A DNA stretch of 9,463 nt from Desulfobacterales bacterium (GTDB lineage: Bacteria > Desulfobacterota > Desulfobacteria > Desulfobacterales > Desulfosalsimonadaceae). The DNA is taken from positions 1 through 9,463 of the forward strand of contig JAOZOL010000080.1 of assembly GCA_029933295.1 (NCBI GenBank), given 5' to 3'. The notes under the pieces were generated by a model. That model did no database searches, had not been told where the DNA came from, and saw nothing but the letters and a program-made list of their open reading frames with translations. The position numbers and the translations under genes were made by a program. This document shows, piece after piece, positions 5,680 to 9,463 of this stretch. Each line of letters starts with the position of its first letter. Position 1 is the stretch's first letter.

Positions 5680-7287
5680 ATGACAGCTAAAACCATTTCC
5701 TGTTTTAAATATGATTTCCTGTTATTTTCCGTTCTGTCTATTTTATTCATGTCGGCAAACAGCCATGCCCGGCCGGTGGCAGCCGTTATTTATCCCGACA
5801 GTGCTGAAATTACCGAGTTTCTTTCCGTAGATGTTCAAAGAGAAAATGACCGTTTTTTTGTACGGTTTTTCCTCCCCATCCATGCCGTAAAAGACTCTTT
5901 GACCGTAAATACGGCAAGTGAATCAAAAATTCAGATCACATCGGTGGAAATTGAAAAACAATCGCTGCCAATGCCGGACACCGCCAAATCTCTCAAAGAT
6001 AAATTAAAAGAATTAAACCGGCAAAAATCAGACTGCGAAGCAAACATCAAAGCCAACACAACCTGTATTTCCTTCTGGCAGAACCAGGCGGCAAACAAAC
6101 CTGAAAAAATTGAAAATATTGAATCCATCCTGAAGCTGGGAGATGCCATTAAAAAAGGAATAAAAGGGGCTGATTCTGAAATTTACCAATTTAATCAATC
6201 CCTTGAAGAAATTGATAAACAAATAAAAGATGTTGAAAAACAGCTTGATAAACTGACCGGATCAGCTCAAAAACAATGGCAGGTCACTGTCTATCTTGCC
6301 GGAAATTCACAAAAAAACCAATCGCCTAAGATCAATTTGTCTTATGCCTACAACATTAAAAACTGCAACTGGCGGCCCATTTATACGTTAAATGCCCATC
6401 CCGCCAAATCAGAAATAAAATTGTACTGGTATGCAAAAATTACCCAGAATACCGGTATTGACTGGGACAATGTGGAACTTAAAATCGCCACGTCACAACA
6501 GTTTACCCGACCTGATCCTCCTTTTTTAGGAGACTGGGTTATCCAGCCCAGAAGAAGTATTGCCCCTTCCAGTATGAGGCGAAAAGCAGTGATGGCTGAA
6601 AAATCCATGATGTTTGTTGATACAGCGCAGACAATGGGTGCGGGCGGCCCGCCACCTGAGCCAAAAAGAGATGTGGGTGTTATGTTCGACACTTATGACC
6701 TGGGCAGACACAGTATTTCCGCCGGTGATACCCGTCGAGTTAAAATCAGGGAAATGGATTTAAAATCCGACTTTAAATACCTGATCCGGCCACAAAAGGC
6801 AGCCCAGGCATTTTTGTTTGCGCAATTAAATATAAAAGATGACGCATTTATCAGACTTCCCTTAGGTGATGCCAGTTTTTTAATCGATTCAGCATTCATT
6901 ACCAACCGTTTATTTTCAATGACCGACAAGGAACAAAAACTTTTTTTCGGATCCGACCCCCAGGTGGATGTCACCATGAATGTGCGTGAAAAAAAATCCG
7001 GGGAAACAGGATTTTTGATCGGAAAAAAACAATACCGATGGGGTTGGAACGTCTTAGTTAAAAATTTAAAGTCCCATGAAATTCATGTCCTCATGGAAGA
7101 CGCATATCCGCAGCTTAGAGATGACCGGATTAAACTGGAGGAAATATTTTCCGGGGTGTCACCGCAAAAAGAAAAGAATATGGTGACCTGGACCTTTCCG
7201 GTTTTGCCGCAAAATGAGACTGCCATTGAATATGGATATCAAATTACCTATCCGGATGAAATGGAACTTTCCTTTGGGGGAAGATAA
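5680..7287 (+). CDS. MuiA-family protein (DUF4140/DUF4139), secreted
   Basis: This 535-residue protein has a signal peptide with hydrophobic core FLLFSVLSILFM and a likely cleavage after SHA (A30). It continues with an N-terminal DUF4140-like beta domain (about 31-95), a coiled coil rich in K, E and Q (about 100-193) and a DUF4139 domain (about 205-530). Diagnostic patterns are YNIKNCNWRPIYTLNA and ITQNTGIDWDNVELKIATSQ. A Met/Pro/Gly-rich linker interrupts DUF4139 near residues 298-330, as in relatives. The family includes MuiA-type 'mucoidy inhibitor' proteins, but that name rests on an old genetic phenotype and no activity is established. The ATG at 5680 is preferred: GAAAGGA (5667-5673) sits 6 nt upstream, and the alternative TTG at 5665 lies before that site. 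The gene follows the DUF4340 gene after 15 bp and ends 2 bp before the symporter gene. Confidence 0.86.
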   Translation: MTAKTISCFKYDFLLFSVLSILFMSANSHARPVAAVIYPDSAEITEFLSVDVQRENDRFFVRFFLPIHAVKDSLTVNTASESKIQITSVEIEKQSLPMPDTAKSLKDKLKELNRQKSDCEANIKANTTCISFWQNQAANKPEKIENIESILKLGDAIKKGIKGADSEIYQFNQSLEEIDKQIKDVEKQLDKLTGSAQKQWQVTVYLAGNSQKNQSPKINLSYAYNIKNCNWRPIYTLNAHPAKSEIKLYWYAKITQNTGIDWDNVELKIATSQQFTRPDPPFLGDWVIQPRRSIAPSSMRRKAVMAEKSMMFVDTAQTMGAGGPPPEPKRDVGVMFDTYDLGRHSISAGDTRRVKIREMDLKSDFKYLIRPQKAAQAFLFAQLNIKDDAFIRLPLGDASFLIDSAFITNRLFSMTDKEQKLFFGSDPQVDVTMNVREKKSGETGFLIGKKQYRWGWNVLVKNLKSHEIHVLMEDAYPQLRDDRIKLEEIFSGVSPQKEKNMVTWTFPVLPQNETAIEYGYQITYPDEMELSFGGR

Positions 7288-7289
7288 AT

Positions 7290-8657
7290 ATGGCTCAAAT
7301 CCTAAGCGCTGTCAGCGGATTTGTGTGGGGGCCGGTAACGATTATACTTTTAGTCGGTACCGGCGTAATGGTGGCGCTGATCACCAAAGCGATCCAGCTT
7401 CGAAAATTTGCCTATGCCTGGAAACTGATTTCCGGTAAATTTGACAACCCGGACGATGAAGGTGAGATTACCCATTTTCAGGCGTTAAGCGCTGCTCTTT
7501 CCGCCACCATCGGCACCGGCAACATTGCCGGTGTGGGCACCGCCATTGCCCTGGGCGGCCCCGGCGCAGTATTCTGGATGTGGGTAACCGCTGTTTTCGG
7601 AATGGGTTTAAAATACGCGGAATGCCTGCTGTCATTAAAGTTTCGGACCATCCACAAAGACGGCACTGTCGGGGCAGGCCCCATGTACTATCTTGAAAAG
7701 GGCCTGGGCCGGAAGTGGCTGGGCATTTTGTTTGCCCTTTTTGCCGCCATCGCATCTTTTGGTATCGGCAACATGGTGCAGGCCAATTCCGTTGCCGAAC
7801 CGGTATTACAAACATTCGGTGTCCCCAAGCTGGTCACCGGACTCATCATCGGCGGTCTGGTTTTTGCCGTTATTGTGGGAGGAATCAAACGTATCGGCCA
7901 GGTCGCCAGCAAACTTGTGCCGTTTATGGCGGTTTTCTATGTGGGGGGCGCGCTGTGGGTAATTGTTTTGAATTTTGGAATGATCCCTGCGGCATTTTCC
8001 ATGATATTTTCCGATGCATTTACCGGCAGCGCGGCCACCGGCGGATTTGCCGGCGCGGCCCTGGCCCAGGCCATCCGGTTCGGCGTGGCCAGGGGGGTCT
8101 TTTCCAATGAAGCCGGGCTGGGCAGTGCGCCCATCGCCCACGGCGCGGCCCAGACAAAGGAACCGGTCCGGGAAGGGCTGGTTGCCATGCTCGGGCCGTT
8201 TATTGATACCATTGTGATCTGCACCATGACGGCCATGGTTATCCTGACGACCAGCGCTTTTACACTTAAAGGGGCTGACGGTGCCGGTTTTACCGGCGCG
8301 GTGCTTACTGCAAAAGCATTTAATATGGGGCTGCCCGGTCCGGGTGATTATATTGTTTCCATCGGTATTATCTTTTTCGCGTTTTCCACAGCCATCAGCT
8401 GGTCATATTACGGCGACCGGTGCGTGGACTATTTATTTGGTGAAAAAATGGTCATGCCTTACCGGGTCGTCTACTGCATTCTCCTGCCGGTGGGCGCGGC
8501 GGTTGAACTGACCACCGTGTGGACCATATCCGATATTTTCAACGCACTCATGGCCTGGCCCAACCTTATCGGCCTTATATTTTTAAGTCCCGTTGTCATT
8601 AGAACCACCAAAGAATATTTTTCTGATTCTCAAAAGGTGTATCCGTATAAACAGTAA
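7290..8657 (+). CDS. Sodium:alanine/glycine symporter, AGCS family
   Basis: This 455-residue inner-membrane carrier should import alanine and/or glycine with sodium. Diagnostic motifs of the AGCS family (PF01235) are GTGNIAGV (75-82), GGPGAVFWMWV (89-99), KYAE (108-111), GPMYYLEKGLG (130-140) and ARGVFSNEAGLGSAP (267-281). About eleven hydrophobic segments can be traced from residue 12 onward. The length matches the family (about 440-540). The start ATG is 2 nt after the stop of the DUF4139 gene, and its ribosome binding site (GGGGGAAG, 7276-7283) lies within that gene, so the two are probably translationally coupled. By eye, third positions are richer in G and C than in the envelope genes upstream. 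Choice between alanine, glycine or another small amino acid cannot be made from sequence alone. Confidence 0.93.
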   Translation: MAQILSAVSGFVWGPVTIILLVGTGVMVALITKAIQLRKFAYAWKLISGKFDNPDDEGEITHFQALSAALSATIGTGNIAGVGTAIALGGPGAVFWMWVTAVFGMGLKYAECLLSLKFRTIHKDGTVGAGPMYYLEKGLGRKWLGILFALFAAIASFGIGNMVQANSVAEPVLQTFGVPKLVTGLIIGGLVFAVIVGGIKRIGQVASKLVPFMAVFYVGGALWVIVLNFGMIPAAFSMIFSDAFTGSAATGGFAGAALAQAIRFGVARGVFSNEAGLGSAPIAHGAAQTKEPVREGLVAMLGPFIDTIVICTMTAMVILTTSAFTLKGADGAGFTGAVLTAKAFNMGLPGPGDYIVSIGIIFFAFSTAISWSYYGDRCVDYLFGEKMVMPYRVVYCILLPVGAAVELTTVWTISDIFNALMAWPNLIGLIFLSPVVIRTTKEYFSDSQKVYPYKQ

Positions 8658-8668
8658 AGGGGCAAACC

Positions 8669-9463
8669 ATGGGTAAAAAAATAAAAATCGGCGGGCTCAT
8701 CAGCGGCACCGGCACCAATATGGACGCCATCATCCGATCGTGCGAGGAGGGAAAAATTGACGGCAAAGTGATTTTTGTGGGTTCCGACAACCCGGACGCA
8801 AAGGGTCTTAAAAAGGCTGAAGCAAAAAATATCCCCACGTTTGTCGTTGATTATTCGAAAATCATCAGAGAATTTAAGCAAAACCCCGATCCGAACAAAC
8901 TGCCGGATGATTTTAACCTTGATGAGATTATATCCAAACAGTCTTTTTTTTCAGATAATGCAGACAGCGCAAAAGTCACCGCATTTTTATCCACCCGTGC
9001 CATTGCAGAATCGGCCCTTCTTGAAAAAATAAAAGACCATCAGATGGACCTGCTGGTTCTGGCCGGATTTATGCGCAACCTTACCCCCTATTTTATCGAC
9101 CGGGTTAATACCACGCACGGAAAACCCCGCATCATGAACATCCATCCGGCCCTGCTCCCGGCATTTGCCGGAGTGGACGGATACGGCGACACATTCCGCT
9201 ACGGCTGTAAGGTCGGTGGCTGCACCGTCCATTTTATCGACTATGGAGAAGACTCCGGCCCCATCATAGGGCAACGATCATTTCCCATCACGGACGAAGA
9301 CACCATTGATTCCATTAAACAAAAAGGCCTGGCCCTGGAATGGAAATTATTTCCCCAATGCGTCCAGCTCTTTGCCGAAAACCGGCTGGCATGCGTTAAA
9401 ATGACCTATACGGATGATCGTAAAAACGTATATCAACGAACCGTGGTGAAAATCGCTCAAAAG
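8669..9463 (+). CDS. Phosphoribosylglycinamide formyltransferase-like protein, 3' end not seen
   Basis: An open frame of 265 codons runs to the window edge without a stop. It resembles PurN, which transfers a formyl group from 10-formyl-tetrahydrofolate to glycinamide ribonucleotide in purine synthesis. Seen motifs are the phosphate-binding loop SGTGTN (12-17), VLAGFMRNLTPYF (130-142), MNIHPALLPAF (156-166) with the catalytic-type Asn157 and His159, and CTVHFIDYGEDSGPIIGQ (185-202) with Asp195. These match the Asn/His/Asp triad known for E. coli PurN. Compared with that protein (212 residues), about 30 extra residues are inserted around 65-110, and the segment after the HP motif reads AGVDGYGDTFRYG instead of the usual PGLHTHRQA type. 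The C-terminal helix is present, so the true end is probably just past the edge. The ATG follows a GGGG-containing site, 11 nt after the symporter stop. A different formyltransferase substrate cannot be excluded. Confidence 0.85.
   Translation, partial: MGKKIKIGGLISGTGTNMDAIIRSCEEGKIDGKVIFVGSDNPDAKGLKKAEAKNIPTFVVDYSKIIREFKQNPDPNKLPDDFNLDEIISKQSFFSDNADSAKVTAFLSTRAIAESALLEKIKDHQMDLLVLAGFMRNLTPYFIDRVNTTHGKPRIMNIHPALLPAFAGVDGYGDTFRYGCKVGGCTVHFIDYGEDSGPIIGQRSFPITDEDTIDSIKQKGLALEWKLFPQCVQLFAENRLACVKMTYTDDRKNVYQRTVVKIAQK

Noticed and set aside
7688..8236. Several open frames on both strands within the symporter gene
   Set aside because: They arise from the G- and C-rich third positions of the symporter gene, lack ribosome binding sites, and give Arg/Pro/Ala-rich products without recognisable domains, while the symporter frame carries clear family motifs.

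Overview
The window is about 9.5 kb of a moderately AT-rich Gram-negative genome. All seven genes lie on the plus strand. I infer a sulfate-reducing Desulfobacterota (Desulfobacteraceae-like) host from the codon use, the gene combination, the style of the PurN-type enzyme and the dispersed palindromic repeats. No 16S rRNA or other marker gene is present to confirm this.

Layout: positions 1-544 are non-coding. They hold a heptameric repeat, a perfect hairpin that probably ends an upstream transcript, and a candidate extended -10 promoter with a leader of about 210 nt. Then come a GldA-type ABC ATPase (545-1495), a GldF-type permease (1524-2228) and a large GldG-type membrane-anchored auxiliary protein (2239-4455). 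A 252-bp gap follows with two different palindromic repeat elements and a good sigma70-type promoter between them. It is followed by a DUF4340 membrane-anchored protein (4708-5664), a secreted MuiA/DUF4139-family protein (5680-7287), an AGCS-type sodium:alanine/glycine symporter (7290-8657) and a PurN-type formyltransferase (8669 to the window edge, no stop seen).

The first five genes look like one envelope module. An ABC-2 type ATPase and permease sit with a GldG-like subunit whose bulk should face the periplasm. Two further envelope proteins follow: one N-terminally anchored (DUF4340) and one with a cleavable signal peptide and a coiled coil (DUF4139). The GldA/F/G family is known for gliding and secretion in Bacteroidetes, but these genes are common in non-gliding bacteria where their cargo is unknown. 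The symporter and the formyltransferase follow with gaps of 2 and 11 nt. They may be co-transcribed, and their only evident link is glycine and one-carbon/purine metabolism.

The most notable non-coding features are the 127-bp inverted-repeat element that starts inside the stop codon of the GldG-like gene, and a GTAG-flanked REP-like hairpin just upstream of the DUF4340 gene.
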